In this document: in pieces, positions 34,420-43,038 of the stretch
Layout of the letters: each line of letters opens with the position of its first letter
Numbering within the stretch: the stretch's first letter is position 1
Origin: Micromonospora sp. NBRC 110009
GTDB lineage: Bacteria > Actinomycetota > Actinomycetes > Mycobacteriales > Micromonosporaceae
Reading direction: 5' to 3'
DNA: 64,000 nt
Assembly (NCBI RefSeq): GCF_030518795.1
Contig: NZ_CP130427.1
Coordinates: 3,100,001-3,164,000 of the forward strand
Translations under genes and position numbers: made by a program
The notes under the pieces: model-generated
What the model saw: the letters and a program-made list of their open reading frames with translations, nothing else
Databases searched by the model: none
Told to the model about the DNA's origin: nothing

Positions 34420-35889
34420 ATGAGACCGGTGTGGCGGGTCGCGGACGTACGCGCGGCGGAGGCGGGCCTGATGGCCACGCTCCCGCCCGGGACGCTGATG
34501 CAGCGGGCCGCCGCCGGGCTGGCCCGCCGCTGCGCGCTGCTGCTCGGCGACCGGGGCGGCGTCTACGGCGCCCGGGTGCTGCTGCTGGTCGGCTCCGGCG
34601 ACAACGGCGGCGACACCCTCTACGCGGGTGCCCACCTGGCCCGCCGGGGCGCCGCGGTGGCCGCCCTGCTGCTCTCCCCGGGCCGGGCGCACGCCGAGGG
34701 GCTGGCCGCGCTGCGGGCCGCCGGCGGGCGGGTGGTCGACCGACCGCCGGCCGTGGTGGACCTGGTGCTCGACGGCATCGTCGGAATCGGCGGCACCGGC
34801 GGGCTGCGGGAGACCGCCGACCAGCTCGCCGCGAGCCTGGCCGAGCGCAGCGGGCGGGACGGCACCCGGGCCACCGTGGTGGCGGTGGACGTGCCGAGCG
34901 GCGTCGCGGTGGACACCGGGCACGTGCCGCTCACCGCGTCCGGCCGGCCCTGCGCGGTCCGCGCCGACGTGACGGTGGCCTTCGGCGCGCTCAAGCCGGC
35001 CCTGGTGGTCGGCCCGGCCGCCGCGCTCGCCGGGCACGTCGAGTTGGTCGACATCGGGTTGGCGCCGTGGCTGCGCGGGACGCCGGCGCTGCGCGTCGTC
35101 GAGTGGTCGGACGTGGTCGACTGGTGGCCCCGGCCCGGCCCGTCGTCGGAGAAGTACAGCCGGGGCGTGGTGGGGCTGGCAACCGGTTCGGCCCGCTACC
35201 CGGGCGCGGCCGTGCTGTCGGTGGGCGGCGCGCTGGCCGGCCCCACCGGCATGGTCCGCTACGCGGGCGGCGCCCGGGAGGAGGTGCTGCACCACCACCC
35301 GTCGGTGGTCGCGGCCGACCGGGTCGCCGACGCCGGCCGGGTGCAGGCGTGGGTCTGCGGCTCCGGGCTGGGCACCGGCGAGGAGGCGGCGGCCGAGCTG
35401 CGCGCGGTGCTCGCCGCGCCGGTGCCGGTGGTGCTCGACGCCGACGCGCTGACCCTGCTGGTCGACGGCAAGATGGCGGACCGGCTGCGGGACCGGGACG
35501 CGCCGATCGTGGTGACCCCGCACGACCGCGAGTACGCCCGGCTCTGCGGCGAGACCCCCGGCGCGGACCGGGCGGCGGCCGCGCTGCGGCTGGCCGCCTG
35601 GATGAACGCGGTGGTGCTGCTCAAGGGCGACCGGACGATCATCGCCACCCCCGACGGCCGGGCGTACGTCAACCCGACCGGCACTTCGGCACTGGCCACC
35701 GGGGGCACCGGCGACGTGCTGGCCGGGCTGCTCGGCTCGCTGCTCGCCGCCGGGCTGCCGGCCGAGCGGGCGGCCGCCGCGGCGGCGTACCTGCACGGGT
35801 TGGCCGGCCGGGAGGCGACCCGCGGCGGGCCGGTGACCGCGCCCGACGTGGCGACCGCGCTCCGCCCGGTGATCGCCCAGCTGGGCTGA
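34420..35889 (+). CDS. nnr: Bifunctional NAD(P)HX epimerase / ADP-dependent NAD(P)HX dehydratase
   Basis: This 489-aa metabolite-repair enzyme has an N-terminal YjeF_N epimerase domain (about 1-215; 'VGSGDNGGDTLYAGAHLA' and 'VVAVDVPSGVAVDTG'). The C-terminal ribokinase-like dehydratase domain (about 225-489) holds 'VVLDADALTLL', 'VVTPHDREYARL' and the nucleotide loop 'ALATGGTGDVLAGLLGSLLA'. It restores hydrated NADH and NADPH. The ATG has a modest upstream purine run. It lies between acpS and alr, as in mycobacteria. Confidence 0.95.
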   Translation: MRPVWRVADVRAAEAGLMATLPPGTLMQRAAAGLARRCALLLGDRGGVYGARVLLLVGSGDNGGDTLYAGAHLARRGAAVAALLLSPGRAHAEGLAALRAAGGRVVDRPPAVVDLVLDGIVGIGGTGGLRETADQLAASLAERSGRDGTRATVVAVDVPSGVAVDTGHVPLTASGRPCAVRADVTVAFGALKPALVVGPAAALAGHVELVDIGLAPWLRGTPALRVVEWSDVVDWWPRPGPSSEKYSRGVVGLATGSARYPGAAVLSVGGALAGPTGMVRYAGGAREEVLHHHPSVVAADRVADAGRVQAWVCGSGLGTGEEAAAELRAVLAAPVPVVLDADALTLLVDGKMADRLRDRDAPIVVTPHDREYARLCGETPGADRAAAALRLAAWMNAVVLLKGDRTIIATPDGRAYVNPTGTSALATGGTGDVLAGLLGSLLAAGLPAERAAAAAAYLHGLAGREATRGGPVTAPDVATALRPVIAQLG

Positions 35890-35963
35890 CCCGGCGCGGG
35901 ACGGCGGGTTCCGCGGCCCGGGCCGGCCGGGCGGCTCGCGGCCACGGTGATCACCGACGGAAG

Positions 35964-35969
35964 TAGGCT
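35964..35969 (+). promoter_or_regulatory. -10 box of a probable leaderless alr promoter
   Basis: TAGGCT ends 6 nt before the alr ATG. The intervening gggggc is too close to act as a ribosome-binding site. Confidence 0.55.
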
Positions 35970-35975
35970 GGGGGC

Positions 35976-37094
35976 ATGTGGCAGTCGGAGGTGCGCGTCG
36001 ACCTGGACGCGATCCGGGAGAACGTCGCCCGGCTCAAGTCGGGCACCAGCGCCGAGCTGATGGCGGTGGTGAAGGCCGACGGATACGGCCACGGCATGGT
36101 CCCGGCGGCCCGCGCGGCGCTGGACGCCGGCGCGGACTGGCTCGGGGTCTGCACCCTCGACGAGGCGCTCGCCCTGCGCCAGGAGGGGGTAACCGCGCCG
36201 GTGCTGGCCTGGCTGCTCGACCCGGGCCTGCCGCTGCACGACGGGGTCGCCGTCGGCGTCGACCTGGGCTGCGCCAGCCTCGCCCAGCTCGACGAGATGA
36301 TCGAGGCGGGCCGCCGGGCGGACCGCCCGGCCCGGCTGCACCTGAAGATCGACACCGGGCTGTCGCGCGGCGGGGCGACCGTCGCCGACTGGCCCGCCCT
36401 GCTGGAGGCCGCCGCGAAGGCCCAGGCCGACGGCCTGGTCGAGGTGGTCGGGGTGTGGAGCCACTTCGTGTACGCGGACTCGCCCGGACACCCCACCACC
36501 GACCGGCAGCTCGCCGTGTTCCACGAGGGGCTGGAGATGGTGGAGCGGGCCGGCCTGCGCCCCCGCTACCGGCACCTGGCCAACTCGGCCGCCACGCTGA
36601 CCCGCCCGGACACCCACTTCGACCTGGTCCGCCCCGGCCTGGCCGTCTACGGCCTCTCGCCGATCGAGGGCGAGCAGTTCGGCCTGCGCCCGGCGATGAC
36701 CGCCCGGGCCCGGGTGATGTTGACCAAGCGGGTCCCGGCGGGCACCGGCGTCTCGTACGGCCACACCTACCTCACCGAGCAGGAGGCCAACCTTGCCGTC
36801 GTCCCGCTCGGCTACGCCGACGGGGTGCCCCGGCACGCCTCGAACACCGGCCCGGTGCAGCTCGGCGGGAAGCGGCGGAGCATCTCCGGCCGGGTCTGCA
36901 TGGACCAGTTCGTGGTCGACTGCGGCGACGACGAGGTGGCCGCCGGGGACGTGGCGACCCTCTTCGGCAGCGGCGCCGACGGCGAGCCGACCGCCGACGA
37001 CTGGGCCGCGGCGGTCGGCACCATCAACTACGAGATCGTGACCCGGTTCGGTGGCGTCCGGGTGCCCCGCGTCTACGACGGCGAGCGGCCGTGA
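35976..37094 (+). CDS. alr: Alanine racemase
   Basis: This 372-aa fold-type-III PLP enzyme makes D-alanine for peptidoglycan. The PLP lysine is Lys33 in 'VVKADGYGHG'. The second catalytic base is the Tyr in 'GTGVSYGHTYLTEQE', and the phosphate/pyridine-contacting Arg lies in the 'GRVCMDQFVVD' region. The length fits the family. It starts a tightly packed group with the alpha/beta hydrolase gene (GTGA overlap) and tsaE, the same order as in mycobacteria. Confidence 0.97.
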   Translation: MWQSEVRVDLDAIRENVARLKSGTSAELMAVVKADGYGHGMVPAARAALDAGADWLGVCTLDEALALRQEGVTAPVLAWLLDPGLPLHDGVAVGVDLGCASLAQLDEMIEAGRRADRPARLHLKIDTGLSRGGATVADWPALLEAAAKAQADGLVEVVGVWSHFVYADSPGHPTTDRQLAVFHEGLEMVERAGLRPRYRHLANSAATLTRPDTHFDLVRPGLAVYGLSPIEGEQFGLRPAMTARARVMLTKRVPAGTGVSYGHTYLTEQEANLAVVPLGYADGVPRHASNTGPVQLGGKRRSISGRVCMDQFVVDCGDDEVAAGDVATLFGSGADGEPTADDWAAAVGTINYEIVTRFGGVRVPRVYDGERP

Positions 37095-38182
37095 GCCGAG
37101 GCTTCCGCGTTCCCCGGCCGCGGACCGCCGCCGGCAAGGTGGCCGGGGTGGTCGGTGCCGCCGTCGGCGTCGCCGCCGCCGGGCTCGCCGCGGGCGTGGT
37201 GAGCGAGCGCGTCCTGGTCCGCCGGCTCCGGAACGACCCCACCGACCCGTACGCCCGCGAGGTCTTCGGCGAGCAGCGGTACGACGAGGCGTACCTGTTG
37301 GAGATGCCGGACGGCACCGACATCCACGTGGAGGTGGTCGAGCCGACCCGGCCGGTCGCCGGGCACCCGACGGTGCTGCTGGTGCACGGCTTCTGCCTGG
37401 ACATGGGGACGTTCCACTTCCAGCGCAAGCTGCTCGCCGCGCGCGGCGACTACCGGGTCGTCGCCTACGACCAGCCCGGGCACGGCCGCTCCGGGAAGCT
37501 GGAGACGGGCGACTACGACCTGGCCACGCTGGGCCGGACGCTGCGCCGGGTGATCGACCGGGTGGCCCCCGAGGGGCCGCTGGTGCTGGTCGGGCACTCG
37601 ATGGGCGGCATGACGATCATGGCGTTGGCCGAGCTCTACCCGGAGCTCTTCGGCGACCGGGTGGTCGGCACGGTGCTGATGGCCACCTCGGGCGGCCTGC
37701 TCGCCGAGACCAAGCTGGTGGCCCCCGCGCTGCTCGGCCGGGTCGGCGCGCCGGTGCTCTACATGATGAGCAACGCCACCCGGTACGGCGGCACGGTGAT
37801 CGACAAGGCCCGCAAGTCGACCACCAACGTCGCCTGGCTGCTCACCCGCAGGTACGGCTTCGGCACCGCCAAGCCCAGCCCGGCCCTTGTCTCGTACGTC
37901 GAGACGATGAACTCGCGGACCTCGGCCGACACGGTCACCCGCTACCTGCGTACCCTGGCCACCCACTCCCGGTTCCCCGCGCTGGCCGCGCTGGCCGGCA
38001 CGCCGGTGCTGGTGATCGTGGGGGACAAGGACATGATCACCCCGGTGACCCACTCCGAGGAGATCGTCCGGCGGCTGCCGCACGCCGAGTTCGTCAAGAT
38101 CCACGACAGCGGACACGTGGTGATGCTGGAGCACGCCGACGAGGTGAATGCGGCCCTGGAACGTTTCCTGGGGTCGCTGTGA
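37091..38182 (+). CDS. Alpha/beta-fold hydrolase with N-terminal hydrophobic helix
   Basis: This 363-aa protein has one Ala/Val/Gly-rich hydrophobic segment (about 18-38) that could anchor it in the membrane. It is followed by an alpha/beta hydrolase domain: 'VLLVHGFCLDMGTFHFQ' (oxyanion region), nucleophile elbow 'VLVGHSMGGMTIMAL', acid 'VGDKDMITP' and catalytic His in 'IHDSGHVVMLEH'. It is probably an esterase, lipase or thioesterase of unknown substrate. The start overlaps the alr stop, and the end overlaps the tsaE start (both GTGA), so it is part of that translation unit. Confidence 0.88.
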   Translation: MSRGFRVPRPRTAAGKVAGVVGAAVGVAAAGLAAGVVSERVLVRRLRNDPTDPYAREVFGEQRYDEAYLLEMPDGTDIHVEVVEPTRPVAGHPTVLLVHGFCLDMGTFHFQRKLLAARGDYRVVAYDQPGHGRSGKLETGDYDLATLGRTLRRVIDRVAPEGPLVLVGHSMGGMTIMALAELYPELFGDRVVGTVLMATSGGLLAETKLVAPALLGRVGAPVLYMMSNATRYGGTVIDKARKSTTNVAWLLTRRYGFGTAKPSPALVSYVETMNSRTSADTVTRYLRTLATHSRFPALAALAGTPVLVIVGDKDMITPVTHSEEIVRRLPHAEFVKIHDSGHVVMLEHADEVNAALERFLGSL

Positions 38183-38661
38183 CCGTCATGGTCGAGCTGA
38201 AGACGGTCGACGACACCCGCGAGTTCGGCCGCCGGCTGGCCGGGGTGCTGCACGCCGGGGACCTGCTGCTGCTCAGCGGCCCGCTGGGGGCCGGCAAGAC
38301 CGCGCTGACCCAGGGCATCGGCGCCGGCCTCGGCGTACGCGGCGACATCACCTCGCCGACCTTCGTGATCGCCCGGGTGCACCGGCCGGACCCGGCCCGG
38401 GGCGGGCGGGTGAGCCTGGTGCACGCCGACGCGTACCGGCTGGGGGAGTCGGCCGACCCGCGCGCCGAGATCGACGACCTGGACCTGGACGCCTCGGTGG
38501 ACGAGGCGGTCACCGTGGTCGAGTGGGGCGAGGGCATGGTCGAGCAGCTGGTCGACGCCCACCTGCGGGTGCTGATCGACCGGCGGGAGGACGACACCCG
38601 GGTGGTCACGCTGGAGCCGGTCGGCGGCGACTGGGCCGCGCGGCTGGCCACCCTGGACTGA
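38179..38661 (+). CDS. tsaE: tRNA t6A biosynthesis ATPase TsaE
   Basis: This 160-aa P-loop ATPase is required for threonylcarbamoyl-adenosine (t6A37) formation with TsaB and TsaD. The P-loop is 'LSGPLGAGKTALTQGIG', followed by 'DITSPTFVIARVH' and 'SLVHADAYRLG', with Walker-B-like 'VTVVEWGEGM'. The GTG at 38179 overlaps the hydrolase stop and is preferred for coupling; the ATG at 38188 is an equally plausible start. In mycobacteria tsaB follows directly. Here about 3.2 kb (ung, XRE gene, ISL3) intervenes. Confidence 0.94.
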   Translation: MTVMVELKTVDDTREFGRRLAGVLHAGDLLLLSGPLGAGKTALTQGIGAGLGVRGDITSPTFVIARVHRPDPARGGRVSLVHADAYRLGESADPRAEIDDLDLDASVDEAVTVVEWGEGMVEQLVDAHLRVLIDRREDDTRVVTLEPVGGDWAARLATLD

Positions 38662-38721
38662 CGGTTGTCGTACCCGCTGCCTACAGTGCCGGGGACCGAT
38701 CCGACCGGTGAAAGGTTGCCG

Positions 38722-39423
38722 ATGCCCGACGACGTTGCCCCCCTCGACCTGCTGGCGCTCCTTCCCGAGGCGTGGCGGACGGCGCTCACCCCGCACCTCG
38801 ACCCGGCCGGCACCGCGGCGCTCGCCGAGTTCGTCGCCGAGGAGTATGCGACCGGGACGGTCTTCCCGCCGGTCGAGGACCTGTTCTCCGCCTACCGGGT
38901 GTGCGGGCCGGCGGAGACCCGGGTGCTGATCCTCGGGCAGGATCCCTACCACAAGGCGGGGCAGGCGCACGGGCTGAGCTTCAGCGTGCGGGCGGGGGTG
39001 TCGGTGCCGCCGTCGCTGCGCAACGTCTTCAAGGAGCTCGGCGAGGACCTGGGCGTGCCGAAGCCGTCCAGCGGCAACCTGGACGGCTGGGCGGCGCAGG
39101 GTGTGCTGCTGCTCAACTCGGTGCTCACCGTCCGGCAGGCCACCCCGGGCTCGCACGCGAACAAGGGCTGGGAGGAGTTCGCCGACGCCACCATCCGCGC
39201 CCTGGACGCCCTCGACCGGCGGGTGGTCTTCCTGCTCTGGGGTGGCTACGCCCGCAAGAAGGCGGCCCTGGTCACGAACCCGCAGCACGTGGTGCTGGAG
39301 GCGGGCCACCCGAGCCCGATGAACCCGCGCGGCTTCCTGGGCAGCCGTCCGTTCAGCGCGGCCAACAAGGCCCTCGCCGACGCCGGCCTGCCCACCATCG
39401 ACTGGGAGCGCTCAGCCGGCTGA
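38722..39423 (+). CDS. ung: Uracil-DNA glycosylase, family 1
   Basis: This 233-aa base-excision-repair enzyme removes uracil from DNA. The water-activating loop is 'GQDPYH' (72-77, Asp74), 'LLLNSVLTV' forms part of the uracil pocket, and the 'GHPSPMNPRGFLGSRPFS' DNA-intercalation loop holds the catalytic His. A TACAGT -10-like box (38682-38687) precedes it. Its 3' end overlaps the convergent XRE gene by 12 bp. The upstream frame to 38665 has no homology, so the ATG at 38722 is chosen. Confidence 0.97.
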   Translation: MPDDVAPLDLLALLPEAWRTALTPHLDPAGTAALAEFVAEEYATGTVFPPVEDLFSAYRVCGPAETRVLILGQDPYHKAGQAHGLSFSVRAGVSVPPSLRNVFKELGEDLGVPKPSSGNLDGWAAQGVLLLNSVLTVRQATPGSHANKGWEEFADATIRALDALDRRVVFLLWGGYARKKAALVTNPQHVVLEAGHPSPMNPRGFLGSRPFSAANKALADAGLPTIDWERSAG

Positions 39424-40134
39424 CCCGGTCTTCCGGGACGTGGCGGCGAGGCGTTGCCGATGCCGGCGCAGCAGGTCGGCGGCGCGTGGGTCGGCCAGCT
39501 CCACCCGGACCAGCGGCTCCACCGGATAGCTCCGGCCGGCGTGCCGCACCTCGACCGGCTCCGGCAGTTCGTCGCACATCCGGGCCCGTAGTTCGCCGTA
39601 CCGGGTCTGCCAGCGGTGCTCGCCCGGCTCCTCCGGTTCCAGTCGCAGCCCACCCCACTCCTCCCAGCGGGCGTTCCAGCGCTGCCCGTACGCGTTCTCG
39701 AGGAATGCGGTGAGCCGGGGCGAGTCCGGCCACCGCACCGCGACCTCGACCGCGTCCACCGGCAGCGGCGCGCCCTGGAGCAGCGCCGCCGTGCTCCCCG
39801 TCAGCACGTACGGCAGCTCGCCCAGCGCGTCGAGCATCTTGGCCAACCCGAGTTCCCGGATCCGCTCGGTCACCGGCCGCCCGGCCAGCCCGTCCAGCGC
39901 CGCGTCCAGGTGGCTGTCCAGCGGCTCCAGCTCGATGCGCAGCTGTCGTCCCAGCGCGGCGAACAGCCGCTCCACCATCGGCAGGCTCGGCAGCCGGTCG
40001 CCCCGCTCGATGCGTGCTACGGCGCCCTGGCTCAGCCCGGCCAGGTTGGCCAGGGCCTGCTGGGTCAGCTCTCGGCGATCCCGCTCGTGTCGAACGGCGG
40101 CGGCGATCTGGTGGGCCAGGCGACTCTCGGACAT
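39412..40134 (-). CDS. XRE helix-turn-helix protein with nucleotidyltransferase-like C-terminal region
   Basis: This 240-aa protein has an N-terminal Cro/C1 helix-turn-helix (about 8-62; 'RRELTQQALANLAGLSQGAV'). The rest (about 100-225) begins 'YVLTGSTAALLQGAPLPV', resembling the G-S-x-A start of MNT/AbiEii-type nucleotidyltransferases. The following DxD-like position reads VDAVEVAV, so the metal site looks degraded. This suggests an antitoxin-like or abortive-infection-type regulator, an inference from fold-level resemblance only. No partner gene is adjacent. The symmetric sequence 23 bp upstream, probably its operator, is split by an ISL3 element. Confidence 0.7.
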   Translation of the reverse strand: MSESRLAHQIAAAVRHERDRRELTQQALANLAGLSQGAVARIERGDRLPSLPMVERLFAALGRQLRIELEPLDSHLDAALDGLAGRPVTERIRELGLAKMLDALGELPYVLTGSTAALLQGAPLPVDAVEVAVRWPDSPRLTAFLENAYGQRWNARWEEWGGLRLEPEEPGEHRWQTRYGELRARMCDELPEPVEVRHAGRSYPVEPLVRVELADPRAADLLRRHRQRLAATSRKTGSAG

Positions 40135-40186
40135 CTCCGGAGGATGACAAAGACTCGTGAGCGATATGCCTCCGAGTCATATTTAT

Positions 40187-41584
40187 GGGTCTTGTGTCGG
40201 ATGTGTGGGTCAGCGGCCGGGGAGTTGGGGCCGGTGGCCGCCGAGGCTGAGCATGGCCAGGGCGATGAGGGCGTCGGGGGAGTGGAAGCCGAAGGCCATG
40301 CGGGTGAGTAGGCGGATCTTGGCGTTGACGGACTCGATCCGGCCGTTGGACATGCCGTGTTCGATGGCGGCGATGATCGCGTCGCGGTGGCGGGTGACGC
40401 GTCGTTGCAGGTCGATGAAGATGTCGATGCGGCTGCGGCGGGCCCAGCCGATCCACCTGTCGAGGGCTTCGACCGCGGCGGTCGGGCTGGTCTTGGCCAG
40501 GCTGAAAATGCAGCGCAGGCCTTCCTTGAGCGCCCATGCCCGGTGCAGGCGGGGGTGGGTCTTGGCGATCCAGTCGAGCTTGGCCCGTTGACCCTCGGTC
40601 AGGTTCTCCGGGTTCTTCCACAACGCCCAGCGGGTGTTCTTCAACATCCGGGCCTCACCGATAGCGACGCCACGACGGCCGGCCCCACGGCCGGTGGCCT
40701 CGTTCCACACCTGCCGGCGAACTCGGTCGACGGCGTCGGTGGCCCAAGCGACGACGTGGAACGGGTCGGCGCAGCGGACGGCGTTCGGGCAGCGACGACG
40801 GATGACCGTGGTGATCCAATCGGCGCCGTCGGCGGACACGTGGGTGATCGCGGCCGTGCGCTGCGGGCCGAGCAGGTCGAAGAACGCGTTCAGCGTCGCC
40901 GCGCTCTTGCCCGGCGCAGCCCACACCAGCCGACCGGTGTCGTGATCCACCACGACGCTCAGATACCGGTGGCCCTTCTTGTAGCTGACCTCGTCAATAC
41001 CGATACGACGCAACCCGTCATACCGGTCCTGCAGACCACCGGTGTCTGCCCACACCCGCGCCACGATCGACCCCACGGTGCGCCAACTGATCCGCATCAA
41101 CCGCGACACCGCCGACTTCGTGGTGTGCACCGCCAACCACGCCACCGTCGCGTCGAACGCCCGAGTATGCCCCGCCCCATGACGAGCCCACGGGACCGCC
41201 GCGACCACCACCCCATGCACCGGACACGACACCCGAGGCGCGTCCGCCTCGATCACCGCCCGCACCACGCCCAGATCCAACGCCCGCCACCGACGACGAA
41301 CACCAGCGTCATACCGCGCACACCGCCGCCCGCAATGCGGACACCGCTGCCGAGCAGCCTTACGCACCCGCACCCGAGCCACCAACACCGACTCGGCCGG
41401 GTCGAACTCGACGTCCTCCACCACCGCCTGCTCGACCCCAAGCAGCCCAGCCCATACCCTGGCAGAACGCACGCCGTTCTCCCACCCATCCAGTTCTGAC
41501 CTTCGACAAGCCAGAACCTAGGCAGGACAACGGCGTGCGCCATCAACGACGCACCGCACCACCCACAGATGCGCCACAAGACCC
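40187..41584 (-). mobile_element. ISL3-family insertion sequence, apparently intact (1398 bp)
   Basis: The ends share a near-perfect inverted repeat starting gggtcttgtg: from 40187 and, reversed, from 41584, about 21 of 24 positions match. The element is flanked by an exact 8-bp target duplication, atatttat (40179-40186 and 41585-41592), the duplication length expected for ISL3. A full transposase gene fills it. Its insertion separated the upstream palindrome from the XRE gene. Confidence 0.95.
40210..41472 (-). CDS. ISL3-family transposase
   Basis: This 420-aa transposase has an N-terminal zinc-binding region (Cys44, Cys47, Cys51 and Cys83), a helix-turn-helix segment and a DDE_Tnp_ISL3 domain. 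Likely catalytic residues are Asp160 (in IGIDEVSYKKG), Asp236 (in ADPFHVV) and Glu380 (in NGRIESVNAKIRLL). It runs antiparallel to the neighbouring tsaB and is complete, so the element could be active. Confidence 0.95.
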   Translation of the reverse strand: MRSARVWAGLLGVEQAVVEDVEFDPAESVLVARVRVRKAARQRCPHCGRRCARYDAGVRRRWRALDLGVVRAVIEADAPRVSCPVHGVVVAAVPWARHGAGHTRAFDATVAWLAVHTTKSAVSRLMRISWRTVGSIVARVWADTGGLQDRYDGLRRIGIDEVSYKKGHRYLSVVVDHDTGRLVWAAPGKSAATLNAFFDLLGPQRTAAITHVSADGADWITTVIRRRCPNAVRCADPFHVVAWATDAVDRVRRQVWNEATGRGAGRRGVAIGEARMLKNTRWALWKNPENLTEGQRAKLDWIAKTHPRLHRAWALKEGLRCIFSLAKTSPTAAVEALDRWIGWARRSRIDIFIDLQRRVTRHRDAIIAAIEHGMSNGRIESVNAKIRLLTRMAFGFHSPDALIALAMLSLGGHRPQLPGR

Positions 41585-41614
41585 ATATTTATGCCTCAGA
41601 GGCATATCGCTCAC

Positions 41615-41892
41615 TGGTGGTGTGCCTCCCAGCGGGCGTCACGGCGAGTAACAGACGCGGCCAGGCTTGGCTCTGCCCGAATTGTGCGCGGGGGGCGAAC
41701 CGAGGGGCCGACGGCCAGGCCGCGCGGTGAAGATGCGGCGACGGCCGGACAAGGCCGGAACGGCGGTTCGCCGACCTGATCTGCGGCCGCCGACTCCGTC
41801 GCCCGGCCGACCATGCCCCACGCCTGCCACCCGGACGCGCCCGCTGGCAGTCGTCGAGGACAGGTCGTGACCGGCCGTGAGCGGAGGGCGGC
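41615..41892. other. Noncoding stretch between ISL3 element and tsaB promoter
   Basis: About 280 bp without a convincing gene; short open frames here lack codon bias and ribosome sites. It may carry the remains of whatever lay next to the XRE gene before the insertion. The tsaB promoter is at its right end. Confidence 0.45.
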
Positions 41893-41898
41893 TAGGCT
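41893..41898 (+). promoter_or_regulatory. -10 box of a probable leaderless tsaB promoter
   Basis: TAGGCT ends 8 nt before the tsaB GTG with no Shine-Dalgarno sequence between. It gives the tsaB-rimI-tsaD group its own promoter, separate from alr-tsaE. Confidence 0.5.
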
Positions 41899-41906
41899 GG
41901 CTTACC

Positions 41907-42584
41907 GTGCTCGTACTCGTGGTGGACTCCTCGACGCCCGCGGTGACCGCGGCCCTGGTCGAGGTCTCGGCGGCCGGCGTGGTGGCGCGCGCGCAGCGGT
42001 GCACGGTCGACGCCCGGGCGCACGGTGAGCTGCTCGCCCCGCAGGTCGACGCGGTGCTGGCCGACGCCGACGCCCGTCCCGCCGACCTGGCCGCGATCGT
42101 CGCCGGGCTCGGCCCCGGGCCGTTCACCGGGTTGCGGGTCGGCCTGGTCACCGCGGCCACCATGGGCCAGGTGCTCGGCATCCCCACATACGGTGTCTGC
42201 TCGCTGGACGGGATCGGCCACCCGGCGGCCGCCGGCGAGCCCGTGCTGGCCGCCAGCGACGCGCGGCGCCGGGAGGTCTACTGGGCCGTCTACGACGGCG
42301 CCGGCCAGCGCATCGCCGGCCCGGACGTGGACGCTCCCGCGGTCGCCGCCGAGCGGGCCCGGGGCCTCGCCGTCACGGTCGCGGTCGGCGACGGCGCGCA
42401 CCGGTACGCGGACGTCCTGGGCCTGCCGGTGCGGGAGGAGCCCCGCTACCCGGACGCGACGGCGCTGGCCCGCCTCGCCGCCGAGCGGATCCGCGCGGGT
42501 GCCCCCGGCGAGCCGCTCACCCCGCTCTACCTGCGGCGTCCGGACGCCGTCGCGGCGACCGGGCACAAGCCGGTCCTCCCATGA
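41907..42584 (+). CDS. tsaB: tRNA t6A biosynthesis protein TsaB
   Basis: This 225-aa ASKHA-fold protein forms the platform with TsaD for threonylcarbamoyl transfer to tRNA A37. It has '[16 protein letters not shown]' at the N-terminus, '[17 protein letters not shown]' (about 64-80) and '[17 protein letters not shown]'. The GTG at 41907 matches the family start. Downstream it overlaps rimI (ATGA), the usual tsaB-rimI-tsaD order. Confidence 0.95.
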   Translation: MLVLVVDSSTPAVTAALVEVSAAGVVARAQRCTVDARAHGELLAPQVDAVLADADARPADLAAIVAGLGPGPFTGLRVGLVTAATMGQVLGIPTYGVCSLDGIGHPAAAGEPVLAASDARRREVYWAVYDGAGQRIAGPDVDAPAVAAERARGLAVTVAVGDGAHRYADVLGLPVREEPRYPDATALARLAAERIRAGAPGEPLTPLYLRRPDAVAATGHKPVLP

Positions 42585-43033
42585 GTGGGGTGCGTCTCGA
42601 CCGCTTCCGGTGGTGGCACATCGACCAGGTGCTGCCGATCGAGGCGGACCTCTTCGGGGCCGAGCGGTGGTCCCCGGCGATGTTCTGGAACGAGCTGGCC
42701 AGCGGGCACTTCTACCTGGTCGCCAGCGACGACGACGGCAGCGTCCTCGGCTACGCCGGGCTGATGGTGGCCCCGCCCGACGAGGCCTGGGTACAGAACA
42801 TCGCGGTCCGCCGGGACGCCCAGCGGCGGGGGATCGGCCGGGAGTTGCTCGAGGCGCTGCTGGCGGAGGCGGCCCGGCGGGGCGCGCGCAGCACGCTGCT
42901 GGAGGTCGCCGCGGACAACGGCCCGGCGCAGCGGCTCTACGCGATGTACGGCTTCGAGCCGATCGGCGTGCGCCGCGGCTACTACCAACCGAGCAACACC
43001 GACGCGCTGGTCATGCAGCGCAACGAGGACTGA
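42581..43033 (+). CDS. rimI: Ribosomal-protein-alanine N-acetyltransferase RimI-like (GNAT)
   Basis: This 150-aa GNAT acetyltransferase has the acetyl-CoA motif '[27 protein letters not shown]' spread over about 71-97 and the C-terminal '[20 protein letters not shown]'. RimI acetylates the N-terminus of ribosomal protein S18 in E. coli, and actinobacterial homologues are broader N-alpha-acetyltransferases. It is coupled by 4-bp overlap to tsaB and separated by 5 bp from tsaD. Confidence 0.92.
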   Translation: MSGVRLDRFRWWHIDQVLPIEADLFGAERWSPAMFWNELASGHFYLVASDDDGSVLGYAGLMVAPPDEAWVQNIAVRRDAQRRGIGRELLEALLAEAARRGARSTLLEVAADNGPAQRLYAMYGFEPIGVRRGYYQPSNTDALVMQRNED

Positions 43034-43038
43034 CGAGC

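Larger units (their letters stand above)
40157..41614. repeat. 16-bp perfect inverted repeat (putative XRE operator) split by the ISL3 element
   Basis: gtgagcgatatgcctc (40157-40172) and gaggcatatcgctcac (41599-41614) are exact reverse complements. Removing the insertion sequence and one 8-bp target copy brings them within about 20 bp. The right part also contains atgcctc-a-gaggcat (41591-41605), itself a perfect 7-1-7 palindrome. It lies just upstream of the XRE gene start, where an autoregulatory operator would be expected. Confidence 0.8.
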
